From Arthrinium phaeospermum (taxonomy: Eukaryota; Ascomycota; Sordariomycetes; Amphisphaeriales; Apiosporaceae): DNA of 64,000 nt. The notes under the pieces are model-generated. The model saw only the letters and a program-made list of their open reading frames with translations, was not told the DNA's origin and searched no databases. The stretch's first letter is position 1. Each line of letters begins with the position of its first letter. Shown here piece by piece: positions 30,492 through 40,571 of this stretch. The DNA lies in NCBI GenBank assembly GCA_006503535.1, contig QYRS01000003.1, positions 310,001 to 374,000 on the forward strand, in the 5' to 3' direction. The position numbers and the translations under genes are program-made.

Positions 30492-31768
30492 ATGGAAGAT
30501 GGTTCCCAACAGGCACCTGTACTTAAGCCTGAGGCGTTACCAGCCGACCCTGGAGCCGGCGACACCCCGCTCCCTAATGTCGATACAACATCGAGTTTCG
30601 CCGGGGAGGATATACACCCGCAATCCGTTCGACCCAGGACGGAAGAGAAAGGGACTACTTCTTCTCCCGAGTTAACAGCAGTCGATCGGCGGAGGATCCT
30701 CGGTCTCACGGCTCCCGTGTTCTGGGGCATTCTCATCGCCCTCGTCGTGATCCTCGCGGGCGCCATAGGGGGCGGGATCGGTGGAGGACTGGTGGCCCAT
30801 CAACACACCACCAAAAACAATTACTACAATAACAGTAGCAATAATACGATCTTCAGCCCGCCGGGGAAGCCAGCAGCAACATCTGGAACACCATCACCAC
30901 CACCAAAGCCCGCAGATACCAATAGCGTCACCAAGACATCATCGTTCACCACCACATCATCGTTCACCACCACATCATCGTTCACCACCACATCATCGTT
31001 CACCACCACATCATCGTTCACCACATCATCGTTCACCACCACATCATCGTTCACCACCACATCATCGTTCACCACCACATCATCGTTCACCACCACATCA
31101 TCGTTCACCACCACATCATCGTTCACCACCACATCATCGTTCACCACCACATCATCGTTCACCACACATCATCGTTCACCACCACATCATCGTTCACCAC
31201 CACATCATCGTTCACCACCACAACAACGTTGCCGCCAAAGGAACAGCCATCGACATCATTGGGCGAGGACGGGTGCCCAGATATCAATGGGACGGTCTAT
31301 ACCGCGCCCGAAGTAGCCAACGGAACAACTCTAAGCGTCAAGTTGTCGAGGCAGGTGGCAGCGCAGTCCTTTGTGCAGTTGTGTAACACAGACTTCCGTG
31401 GGCTACTACAACAACAATCAGCGGGTGCGAGAGCTCTCTAACCTCTTCAGCGGGACCTTCGAGCAGTGTATGTATTCTTGCGCTGTTTGGAACTCGCAGC
31501 ACCTCGAGAGTAGGGTAGATCGACATTGCAGGGCCGTGTCGTTTCCCAAAGGTTGTAAGTTTTCTCATTGGTACAAAGAGCAATCAGTCAAGTTTGGTCA
31601 TGTCTCTTCATACCGAATTGAAGCTATTACTCCGCTGACAGTTTTTTATTGCTTCTAGCGGGAGGGATATGCTATTTGAAGAGCAGGGACGATGGCCACC
31701 CTTTCTGGAACGGTCCATTGGTATCTGAGGAGGATTGCACGAGCGGCCTACTAATCGAAGGGACCTGA
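30492..31768 (+). CDS. Apple-like single-pass membrane protein, paralogue copy 1 (frameshifted)
   Basis: Exon 1 (30492-31554) and exon 2 (31659-31768) are joined by the family's phase-1 intron. The N-terminal 70 residues are cytosolic, with basic R-R-R before a transmembrane glycine-zipper segment at about 72-100 (G-A-I-G-G-G-I-G-G-G). The linker is an 18-bp minisatellite encoding S-F-T-T-T-S repeats. Past the repeat, the ectodomain (G-C-P-D-I-N-G-T-x-Y, Q-L-C-N-T-D-F) is read one frame over. It returns to the first frame near 31400 (F-E-Q-C-M-Y-S-C-A-V-W-N; C-R-A-V-S; G-G-I-C-Y-L-K). The two shifts are a missing base in the 17-bp repeat unit at 31158-31174 and an extra G near 31400-31406. 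They cancel, but as written translation ends at 31316, after the membrane anchor and before most of the ectodomain. Seven cysteines are present instead of six. Confidence 0.7.
30945..31228 (+). repeat. 18-bp coding minisatellite (16 units)
   Basis: The unit ttcaccaccacatcatcg is repeated about 16 times. Thirteen copies are exact, unit 5 (31017-31031) is 15 bp, unit 13 (31158-31174) is 17 bp, and the last unit is diverged. In the anchor frame each unit encodes S-F-T-T-T-S, a Ser/Thr stalk likely to be O-glycosylated. The 17-bp unit changes the reading frame. Length and frame are expected to be unstable through slippage. Confidence 0.95.
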
Positions 31769-32704
31769 TATGGAGTAAGCAAAAGATGACAGTGGCAACT
31801 ATTGATAGATGTTACGAACTATTCAATTCAATTGAGTGTAGAGTACAGTTTCGCTTGTTTCTCAATTCGTCGAGTCACAAGCCCCATTAGACGTTATCAG
31901 TGCTTTACTCAAAGAGGTGGCATTACGTTCCAGGTTACATGTGCTGCAAGGGGGACTTTTCCCAGGCCCTTTTGCCTTGGGCTCTTGCCTTGCTTGCCCT
32001 TGTGCGATGCCGCACAATTTTCCGATCCGCCGTCAATGTAATGGCAGATCCGCCCCAAAGACGAGCGAGGATAATCACACACTGGCGTTACACCTGCTGA
32101 CATGGGCGCCGTGCCCCTCGAACAAAAGACAACGGGATCGAGCGTGCGTGGGCAATGCTGTACTTCCGATGAGATCACTGAATACTTCATTAATACAATA
32201 AGTCCCTAATTTATACCACGTAACTGTCCGTCCCGCTGGAGGCTATGGTTGCCATCATATATGTACACACCTTCTTTATCCATGGATCTTGCCTCTAGTC
32301 GCCGACCTGAGCTTTCAGCCCCACGCGTAAGTACTATCGTATAGGACATTTTCCATGTCAAAATCGTAAATCGATCTGCATACAGTCGTACGAGGAGTCC
32401 TATGCTGGGAGGCGCGGGGGCGTATGTCTCAGATTCGTGTGCTATACGGCCCCCAGAGGTCAAAGGAATCATTCAGCTCGTCGATCAAGTTGCCATGCTA
32501 AATCTTTCAAGATGACTACTTCTTTCCCCCATCTTTCCCACCCACGGAATTTGAACTCTTCCTACCTGCCAGCCATACATCTCCAAGCTTGACTTGCGTT
32601 CTACTACACACCTCTTCCAGCCTTTCCTTTCATTCATTCTTGCGTGGAGAAGACTCAACATCCCAGTAGTCAGAACGCAACAGAGGGAACAGCAAGGACA
32701 AGTT
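31769..32704. other. intergenic between paralogue copies 1 and 2
   Basis: About 0.9 kb of AT-rich DNA with the copy 2 promoter. Small frames have no coding support. I found no additional paralogue fragment. Confidence 0.45.
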
Positions 32705-33730
32705 ATGGCTACCGACAAGTACCTAGACTTGAGCCGACGTAACGAACCAGACCTTGAACCGACATCGGCTCATCCGTACGAGGGCATAGAAGTTCAGCCA
32801 TATTCTGCCCAGGCGTTTGCGCAGCCCGTTAGCACGCTTCAGGAGCAGCAGCAGGCACAGCCGTGGCCGCACCCACAACCACAACCCAATCTGCTGGCAT
32901 CAGGAGAAAAAGATACGTCAGTACCGACAACCCATCATGGTCGTCGGAAACTGCTAGGTCTCTCTGTCCCTATATTCTGGGGCCTCCTAATCGCCCTTAT
33001 CCTACTAGTCGCTGGCGCAATCGGCGGCGGGATAGGCGGTGGCCTCGCGGCACAAGCACACAGTAACAACAACAAGAACGTCGCGGGACCATCGGCGTCG
33101 AACAGCCCGCCGCCGGCTGAAGCGGGCGCGACAACATCCAAGCCGACAGGACAACCAGCTACCGTCACTCTATCTGTCCCGACCGCGGAGCCGACGGTCG
33201 TGCCCGAAGACGGCGGGTGTCCAGGGGTCAACGGTACACGCTACAACCCCCAGGAGGTCATAAACGGCACGGCGGCCGACATAACGCTACAGGGGCAATC
33301 CGCCGCGCAGTCGTTCCTACAGCTGTGCGATACCAACTACCCTGCGAATAAGAAGAACCCGGGCGTTTATGACATCGACAACATTTATACCAGCACGTTC
33401 AAGCAATGCATGACCAAGTGCGCCGAGTGGAACCGCCAGCAGCAGCAACGTGGGGAAAACAATTTTTGTGTTGCAGTGTCGATCGTTAAGCGTTGTAAGT
33501 GTCCCAATGGCAAACACCTGAAGTGAACGAGAGGCAAGGGCGAGAAGCATCATAACCTCATTTGAACTGTGTCGTGTTACTTCTGGGTGTGTTTCGCTGA
33601 CAATCATTTAGCTGGCGGGAAATGCTTTCTGAAAGGCAAGGACGCTGATAATTCTCTCACGAATGATACGCTAGGGACGCCAAAGCTGTTCACAAGCGGT
33701 ATACTAGTCGAAGGGATCAATCTTAATTGA
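32705..33730 (+). CDS. Apple-like single-pass membrane protein, paralogue copy 2 (intact)
   Basis: Exons 32705-33494 and 33612-33730 give 302 residues. The start M-A-T-D-K-Y-L-D-L is shared with copy 4, so the longer upstream frame is not used. The cytosolic tail has H-P-Y-E-G-I-E-V at 23-30 and a Gln/Pro-rich stretch. Basic residues (G-R-R-K) precede the transmembrane segment at about 87-113, which ends in G-A-I-G-G-G-I-G-G-G. By the positive-inside rule the C-terminus is outside. A Ser/Thr/Pro linker leads to an ectodomain with six cysteines (G-G-C-P, Q-L-C-D-T-N-Y, F-K-Q-C-M-T-K-C-A, F-C-V-A-V-S, G-G-K-C-F-L-K), resembling PAN/Apple domains. The phase-1 intron lies just before the last cysteine. 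Role unknown; surface adhesion or binding is an inference. Confidence 0.85.
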
Positions 33731-33982
33731 AGCATCGTGTTTATTTGGTCACTGATGGTATGGTCTCGTTGTATGCAGCGTGGCGAGTATTGCCAGTGTG
33801 GATAACTCAGTCATTCTGTAGTTGCATAGTATCCTCTTGTAATCCTTGATTCAGCCCCTTCATGCCAGCCGAATATTTTCCTGATGAACGCCCCCTAAAA
33901 CTCCCTCGCTATTTGAATACACTCTTGTCCGGACCTTTGCTCGATTCTTCACTCTGTCTTCGTACGCGGCTCGACGCGACTT

Positions 33983-35087
33983 CTATGGGCCTAGTCCTTG
34001 AAACTTTCTCGAAGACAGGGGGATGAGGTTATCCTTGTTCTTCTTCCACTCCATCGTCCACTTCCGATACTTCCAAGCCTTGGTCGCAAACTCGAGGTAG
34101 GCGAGGCCCAGCAGCAGCATGGCCGTCGTCTGCCCAAAGTCCCAGCGGTCCTCGTCCTCGGTGCCCTCGAGCAGGGGCTGGTTGGCGTGGCGGATGGCGA
34201 TCATGAAGTAGAGGTGCACCGGGTACTCGAGCATGGCGAAGACGAGGACGAGCATGAGCACCTTGGACCCGCCGAACACGGCCATGCCAATGGCGATCAG
34301 CACCCACAGCGCCGTGATCAGGACGTAGGCCTGGTCGGACCCCGGGTGCGACGCGAACCGGTGCGACGCGCCGACCGTGTTGTAGCATTCGCCCAGCTTG
34401 CCGTCCTCCTGCCACGCGGCCAAGCGGATCACGAAGGTTATGGCCAGCGCGATGAAGAAGATGGCGAAGCCGTAGACTGTGAGGTATCGAGACGAGAGGC
34501 GAGACGTCGACCTGTTAAGCATCTTCTGACAGAAGGCGAGACAAACCAGGACCGCAATGCTCGACACGCTATTGGCAGAGAAGGAAAGAATTAGCATGCC
34601 GCCAGCCACTAGCAGTAACACGTATTAGACTTACCCAACGAAGCTCCCGTGTCGAAGACCAGACGCAGGTGATACAGTCCCAATTCCTTCCTCTTGGTCC
34701 ATGCGGTGATCTGTACTCGTCAAAACCATGTCAGACGTGCACTTGCCCACAAGAAATGCCAAGTAGGGTGTTTTGCCTATCAACCTACCATGAGGGCAAT
34801 GCCCAGCAAGACCTGCAGATCGTTGCCGATATTGACAACATCGGAGAGGAACTCTATTCGCTTCCTCCGGCGTTCGTGCTCGTCGGACCCTTCTGGGTGG
34901 TGATGCAGGTGAAGATGGCCCTTCTTGGACAGGATGACGATCCAGCCGGCGAGGAAGAAAGCAGGGCCTGGCCGGCGAAGGAGATGAGCACTCCCAAGCC
35001 CGCGATGTCGGGCGCCGCCTCGCCGACTCTATCGCAAAAGGTGATGGTGAGGTTGAGGGGGACCTCGTCCGCCAAGGTCAGAGACAT
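33983..35087 (-). CDS. multi-pass membrane protein of unknown function (two single-base gaps)
   Basis: Exons 35087-34789, 34710-34635 and 34568-33983. The protein begins M-S-L-T-L-A-D-E-V-P. It has a hydrophobic helix (F-F-L-A-G-W-I-V-I-L), a basic loop, then helices including V-L-L-G-I-A-L-M, S-S-I-A-V-L-V-C-L-A-F-C, V-Y-G-F-A-I-F-F-I-A-L-A, V-L-I-T-A-L-W-V-L-I-A-I and L-V-L-V-F-A-M-L-E-Y. A short basic tail follows, so there are about six to seven membrane spans. The frame shifts near 34964-34968 (a C missing from a run) and 34643-34648 (an A missing). With both restored, the exons join to exactly 321 codons. I know similar unnamed fungal membrane proteins but no function. It stands inside the paralogue cluster, between the plus-strand and minus-strand arms. 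Confidence 0.7.
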
Positions 35088-36759
35088 GGTCGTTTACGGG
35101 TCCCTTCTTTCAATAAAGCAGCCGACAACTGGAGAAAAGAAAAACAGAAAAAAAGGGAAAGCACCCAAGCAAACAAACAAACGCACGAAAAATCAAAGCG
35201 GTCGGTCTATAAGACGATCTCTAATAAGTTGCACGGATGGGGAAATAATTGGGATGCCAAGAAGGAAACTGGAGGTTGTAAGCAGACTTGGCATCCGGGG
35301 AGTGGGCTGGCCCTTTTAAAGAATGGCAGGCGTGGTCTGGACGTGGTCTGCGCCGTGGCCCTGCGCCTCCATGATTTGGTTTGATTCACGCCCAGCAGGC
35401 CATCGTGAAACGTTATTCGAAGCCGGCTTGGTTATTTGAGGAAGCACTTGAACTCTAGAAGCGCGGCAAAAGACTGGCTGGCAGGAGGCCGAGGGTGCGG
35501 GCGCATCCTAGCTTCCCGTGGTCCGGCCCCTGCCCCCCAATCACCAGCCAATTGCTACCGCAAAATAAGCACTTATCAGGAGGGTCCAAGTCGTGTCAGA
35601 CCACATTACTTATCAAAAAGGAGAGGCAGCCGCCAAACCCAGGCTTAGGGGTCCAGGGGTCCCTTGAATGGCGATCTGCAAATAGTACCAAGTCCACTCG
35701 AAAAACAGACGGGGGCTTATTTTAGCTTCGAACTTCAACTGCCGAAAAGCCCGCGCCAGCCACATGTGCTGCCTCCCAACCCATCGATCAGGCTCTCTTG
35801 AGAGCCTTGGGATTCTTCTCTCAACCACCTTCCCATGCACCGAGAATACAACTATTCTGGAAATGCCAGCCATCGGGAAATGCGGGAACTGCGAGTCGTG
35901 TTTTAGACGGCATTCAAAGAGACGCGTTTCAAAATGGATACATGTGAATATGCTCAGCCACGTGTTTCCCCCACTGACAACCAGATCTACAAGAGGTCGC
36001 AGTGCCCGATGACGAATAGGCGCCAGCATGTTTCGAGCGGAATATGCCATCTCGTTCCTGACTATCACCTACCCTCTGTACATACACAAATAATGACGCG
36101 AGGTGGGATATGGTTGTAAGGAGCTACATATGCCGCTGTAAGTGCCCACGCGTTAGGCTGTCCAGGCTGTGTAATTTCACGCCGGGATTTTGTAAGTTGG
36201 TAAGATTTTGATATGCGCTCCCAAACTTGACTTCAGGAGGCTCATCGGCAAAGGACTAACAAATTCAATATTCGTATCGAAGCATTGCATTATTGACAAG
36301 TGGTCTGACGCCCAGAAGAACGGGCAAGTTTATTACAGTGGTGCAAGACGACTGTAAGTCGGGGGGCCCACTCTTGCCAATCCTAACTGACCAAATCTTC
36401 TCCCCCTAACGGGCTCCAAATGGTGCAGATGGGATCGCAGACGGATCACCTCACCTTGAACAACATAAGACGCGATTATTGTCCCGCAGGACTCCGGGTC
36501 GCTGTCCTTCGGCATTATCTTTTTTCAAGCCGCTCGGACACAGCTTCCACAAGAAAACGGAGAGATCGTCGTGACGAGCAATGGCTCCCTTGTCATCCCA
36601 CTTCGCAAAGTCCCTTCGACTGACAGCGCATTCGATATACTCTCGAGGACCCGGATGTATTGTTCGTCGCAGGATCTTCATTTGTATTTTTCAAATAGCA
36701 ATTTCAGTCCACTCGAACGATAGCACATGCAGGCCATGCACAACCAGTGACATCCAAGC
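35088..36759. other. intergenic region at the turning point of the paralogue cluster
   Basis: A 1.7-kb stretch with no credible coding frame. It includes the promoter of the membrane gene and a purine-rich leader near 35125-35180. It lies where the orientation of the paralogues changes, so a rearrangement breakpoint is possible, but I see no inverted repeats. Confidence 0.4.
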
Positions 36760-37450
36760 ATTATCCAAGCGTTTCCTTCCGCCCCTGATTCCCTTGAGCG
36801 CACACAAAGACAAACAAAACTTGCCGTACTCCAAGAGAGATAAGGTCTTGCAGTACCCATCTGATCCAGGAAAGCTGCCGCCCATCGTTGCCCGGGCCTC
36901 CTGCTGCTGCTGGTAGTCACGGCTGTACTCCGCCCACGCCATCATACAACTGCTCTCAAGCACTATCCGCCGAAAATTCCGTGAACTATAGATTCACAAA
37001 GCGGCAAAATCTTTCACATACGACCATATCCTGCTGAATACTAGGGATCCCGTCCGCTCTCCCATATAAGCAGCAGAGAGCCGAATTAGTACTAGGGTCG
37101 GTGACGACCTGGGAATCCTCGGTGTTGTATGTTTTTGTCTTTTTGTACTTTTTCTCGCACAGTGGCTGGACAAGTTGCTCGTGCATCCCTCACCCAGCGT
37201 TGCAGTTGTCCGACCTTGGTGTAGCGCAGTTGTTGGACAAACGACTGCGGCGCGCAAGGCGAAGAAGCTACGGGGCGGTGGCACCGTCGCGGTTGTCGGT
37301 TGCATTTCTCCCGCCGCCATAGCCTCCGATGAAATCGCTACCGCGTTACTGCTGCTGCTGCTGTTTTCCGCGCGGCCTGGGAGGCGTCGCCAACGTCGCC
37401 GCCGATCGCAAGAATGAGCATCTCCAAGACGCTCCAGAGAACGGGGCCGC
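36760..37450 (-). pseudogene. decayed paralogue copy 3 of the Apple-like membrane family
   Basis: Four pieces of the family can be read in the right order on the minus strand, in shifting frames. The first is a transmembrane block like P-V-L-W-S-V-L...L-I-L-A-I-G-G (37446-37370), matching the P-V-F-W-x-L-L-I-A-L of live copies. The second is A-P-Q-S-F-V-Q-Q-L-R-Y-T (37252-37210), matching Q-S-F-V-Q-L-C-N-T. The third is C-M-M-A-W-A-E-Y-S-R-D-Y-Q-Q-Q-Q followed by D-G-Y-C-K (36953-36850), matching C-M-T-x-C-A-E-Y-N-R-Q-Y-Q-Q. The last is a G-G-x-x-C-like end around 36770-36787. The second and fourth cysteines are lost, the intron donor has become GCAAGT, and stops separate the pieces. No live product is expected. 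Confidence 0.65.
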
Positions 37451-37885
37451 CGTGAGCAAAGGGGGAGGTGGGAGATGTCATGGCATATTCAAAAAGACTA
37501 CGATTGTTCAGACTATAACCCCCACCCCCAATTCAGGGGCCTTATGTTCTAGCGAGATGAAAGGAGACGAGACATAGCCCCCCAACGCCTCAAGGCCAGA
37601 GCATGTTTGTTATATGCTGACGGAGGTCCGACTAAGAAGGCTGGAGGGAGGGTTACAATTTGGGGCCGAAAACCCTCCGCCCCTGTTACACACCACAAGG
37701 AAGAAGCAGGCAAGAGATTTCGAATGTGATGCCGGCAACAGTTTTGAATGTGTCAGACAGGAGTATGAGTGACTGCAGTATTAATTGAAAGTGTATTAAT
37801 CCCAAGTGGTTATCATCCAATATAGTAGTCATTAGTCCCATACAGTAGTTGTCATCCCATATGCCATTATTTGAATTTCGTCTGA
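37451..37885. other. intergenic between relic copy 3 and copy 4
   Basis: The minus-strand 5' part of the relic can no longer be recognised here. The rest is the AT-rich 3' flank of copy 4. No gene. Confidence 0.4.
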
Positions 37886-38927
37886 TTAGATGCCTTCGAT
37901 CAACAAACCAGTGGTGAAATCCGTCGGCGACCACCCCGACGATTTCAATGTGTCGTTGACGAAAGGATTGGCGTCCCTGCCTTTCAAGTAGCATTTCCCT
38001 CCCGCTAGAAGACGCGGTAGACGAATGTCAGCACGACCACATGAATGTACCACAACGCGACACAAGAAACTTACGTCTTTTCCAAATCGACACCGCCATG
38101 CAGAACCCATTGCTGCTGCCACCCCCCGCCCCGCTCCGGCCGCCATTGGAGTCGAGGGTCTGCTGGTACTGGCTATTGTACTGGGCGCACGAGGTCATGC
38201 ACTGCTCAAACGTCGGCGAGAAAAAACTGATGATGTCGCGGACGCCCGGCTTGTCGCCCCCCTCGGGAAAGTTGGTGTTGCAAAGCTGCACGAAGGCCTG
38301 CGGCGAAGTCTGACCTCGCAGCGTGATGCCAGCCGCAGCCGCCGACGATGCGGTCGTCGTGCTGGTGTCATTGTTAGACTGGCGAGGGGTGTACCGCGTC
38401 CCGTTGATCTTGGGGCACCCGCCGTCTAGGGGTACCGCCGACACCTGCACGATCGGCAACACCATTGTCACGCTGGCGCTTTCTTCGGCAGGCTGCTGCG
38501 CCGGCGGCGACGGCGACGGCGACGGCGACTTGGGCGTTGCAGTTGCTTCTCCCGCCACGCTGGACGATGACAAGTTCCCCGGCCCTGATGGCTCTGCGGT
38601 GTTGCTATTGTTCCCGCTTCGTCCTTGTGCTGCTAGGCCGCCGCCGATCGCGCCGGCGACGACCAGAACGAGGGCAATCAGGAGACCCCAGAACACGGGC
38701 ACCGTAAGACCAAGGATCCGCCGGCAGTGGGCATCGGTGTCTGATGTGGTGACATCACTCTTCTCCCCAGAATCTGGTGGGCCAGGTTGCTGTTGTTGTC
38801 GTCGTTGCGTATACGCTAGGATTGAACTCGACTGGACTTCGATGCCCTGATACGGGTGAAACGCCGACGGCTCCAGATCTGGTTGTGGGCGGATCTGGGT
38901 CAAATCCAAGTACTTGTCGGTGGCCAT
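37886..38927 (-). CDS. Apple-like single-pass membrane protein, paralogue copy 4 (intact)
   Basis: Exons 38927-38075 and 38004-37886 give 323 residues. It begins M-A-T-D-K-Y-L-D-L like copy 2; the frame is open further upstream but that part lacks family similarity. The H-P-Y-Q-G-I-E-V motif is at 24-31. C-R-R-I-L-G-L-T-V-P-V-F-W leads into the transmembrane segment (about 74-99) with a shorter glycine zipper. A Ser/Pro/Thr linker follows, then the six-cysteine ectodomain (G-G-C-P-K-I-N-G-T-R-Y, Q-L-C-N-T-N-F, F-E-Q-C-M-T-S-C-A-Q-Y-N, F-C-M-A-V-S, G-G-K-C-Y-L-K). An N-x-T/S-rich loop with a Ser/Thr/Ala insertion follows the first cysteine. The second exon has 119 bases, as in copies 2 and 6. 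Function unknown. Confidence 0.85.
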
Positions 38928-39510
38928 TACCACTTGCTTCTCTCTCTGGTTCCTTATATCACTGGCCGACAGGGAGTCTGCTCGTGAGTCCGACGAGAGA
39001 AAGACGGAGACAAGGGGGAAGTAGCGGCGGCGGTGAAACACAAAGTCGAGTTTGGAGATATAGGGCTGATGGAAAGTTTCACCAAAGGGTGGAGATCTGC
39101 GAGGTAAATGGGGGAAAGAAGAGTGTTGCCAGGCAAAGATAGATTGACCCATTTGGAAGGCGGATTTGCCAATGAGCTGAACGGCGGCCCTCAGTCATCT
39201 CTGAGGGGCCATGTAGCCTGACCCCCCTTCCCATTCTTACGACTAAATGCAAGCAGTGTGACGGATATACATGTCCTCGGAGCTGGTGGTCCCAATCGGG
39301 GGGCTTATACAGAGGGAATAAGGCAGAGTAAAAGCCTGTTGGTCTGACGTCGAACACATCCTTGTTTTCTCGGAAATGATAATGAACTTTGGCTGCTTAA
39401 TTCGTCCAGGCTGGTTTTCGTAGGTCGTAGGTATGAAAGTTGCTTCCCATGGCGACTGGGGCCACCGAGACGAACCCTGCTCCTTGTTTGGTAACATTGG
39501 TATATCAACA
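38928..39510. other. intergenic between copies 4 and 5
   Basis: Promoter of copy 4 and 3' flank of copy 5. The long open frame upstream of the copy 4 start is probably untranslated leader. Confidence 0.45.
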
Positions 39511-40571
39511 TCAATACCCCCCTACCAGCTGAGCGCTAGTCGTCTCAAACGGTTCCCCGAAGATTTCCGTGGTGTTTTTCAGATAGTTCTCGTCCTTGCC
39601 TTTCAAGTGACATCTGCCGCCCTCTAGAAAAAGAAATCGATTGTCAGCGCCCTCTTCACATACACGCCCAGTATGGTATACCCGATCTCTCCCAAATTGC
39701 TCGAAGAAGGGATTTGGCCCCACTTACGATACTTGTTCATCGAAATCGCCCTACAGTACGCCTCAGGCTTGCTCGCGGTCTTCGAGTCGATGGTACGTTG
39801 CTGATACTGGCGGTTGTACTCGGCGCACAGCGTCATGCACTCGTCAAAGGTCTTGGTGAAGACGCTGAGGAGGTCGTGCATGCCCGAGTTGGTCCCGTTG
39901 AAGTCGGAGTAGTTCGTGCTGCAGAACTGCTGGAAGGTCTGCGCCCCCGTTTTCCCCTGGAGCGTGATGCCGGTGCCGTTGGCGGCCGGGTCGAGCGGCG
40001 TGTAGTTCTGCGTGTGGATCTTGGGACACCCGTCGTCGGTGGGGGTCAGGTCCGGCTCCCATATCGGCAGTAGGGTCGCAGCGACGCCACCGGTCGTACT
40101 GCTCGTCGGCGTCGCTGTCGGTGCGACTGCGTCACTTCCGTTGTTACTGTTATCTTGATTATGCCCCTGCGTGGCTAAACCCGCCCCGACACCGCCGCCT
40201 ATACCGCCGGCGACTATAATGACGAGCGCGACCAAGAGGCTCCAGAACACGGGCACCTTGAGGCCCAGGATCTTCCGGTGGCGATCGTCGGGTGGTGGCG
40301 GGACATTGGTCTCTTCCGGCTTCGGGAGGACAGACTGCGGGTACATCCACTGCTGCTGCTGTTGTTGCCGATGTATGTTGCCAGCCTGGGTATAAGCTTG
40401 GGCGGGATACGAATGAACTTACATGCCCGGGTCCGCGAGAGACGTCAACGGTTCCATGCCTGGCTCTTGGTGCCCAAGAGGCGCTGAAAACTCCGTGCCC
40501 GGGTCGTGGGGTCGCGAGTTGAGGGCCAGGTACTTGTCGGTATTCCTCTCGGTGCTGATCTCGGTGCTCAT
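39511..40571 (-). CDS. Apple-like single-pass membrane protein, paralogue copy 5 (in-frame stop in the tail)
   Basis: Exons 40571-39728 and 39623-39511. The first 50 codons (M-S-T-E-I-S..., with D-K-Y-L-A-L) are followed by TAA at 40421-40419. That is exactly where live copies have the E of P-G-I-E-V, and the same frame then continues without a break through the Gln run, transmembrane segment, linker and ectodomain. The six cysteines are kept (G-C-P-K-I-H, Q-F-C-S-T-N-Y, F-D-E-C-M-T-L-C-A-E-Y-N, Y-C-R-A-I-S, G-G-R-C-H-L-K), as is the phase-1 intron. GAA to TAA is the simplest explanation. The new sequence ATGTAAGT also makes a good splice donor, so the stop might be spliced out. Otherwise translation could begin at M-Y-P-Q (40346), keeping anchor and ectodomain but not the tail. 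Confidence 0.75.

Noticed and set aside
30781..31386. Frames reading His-His-Arg-Ser-Pro-Pro and, on the minus strand, Val-Asn-Asp-Asp-Val repeats across the minisatellite
   Set aside because: An 18-bp unit leaves all six frames open; only the S-F-T-T-T-S frame connects to the membrane anchor and fits a Ser/Thr stalk.
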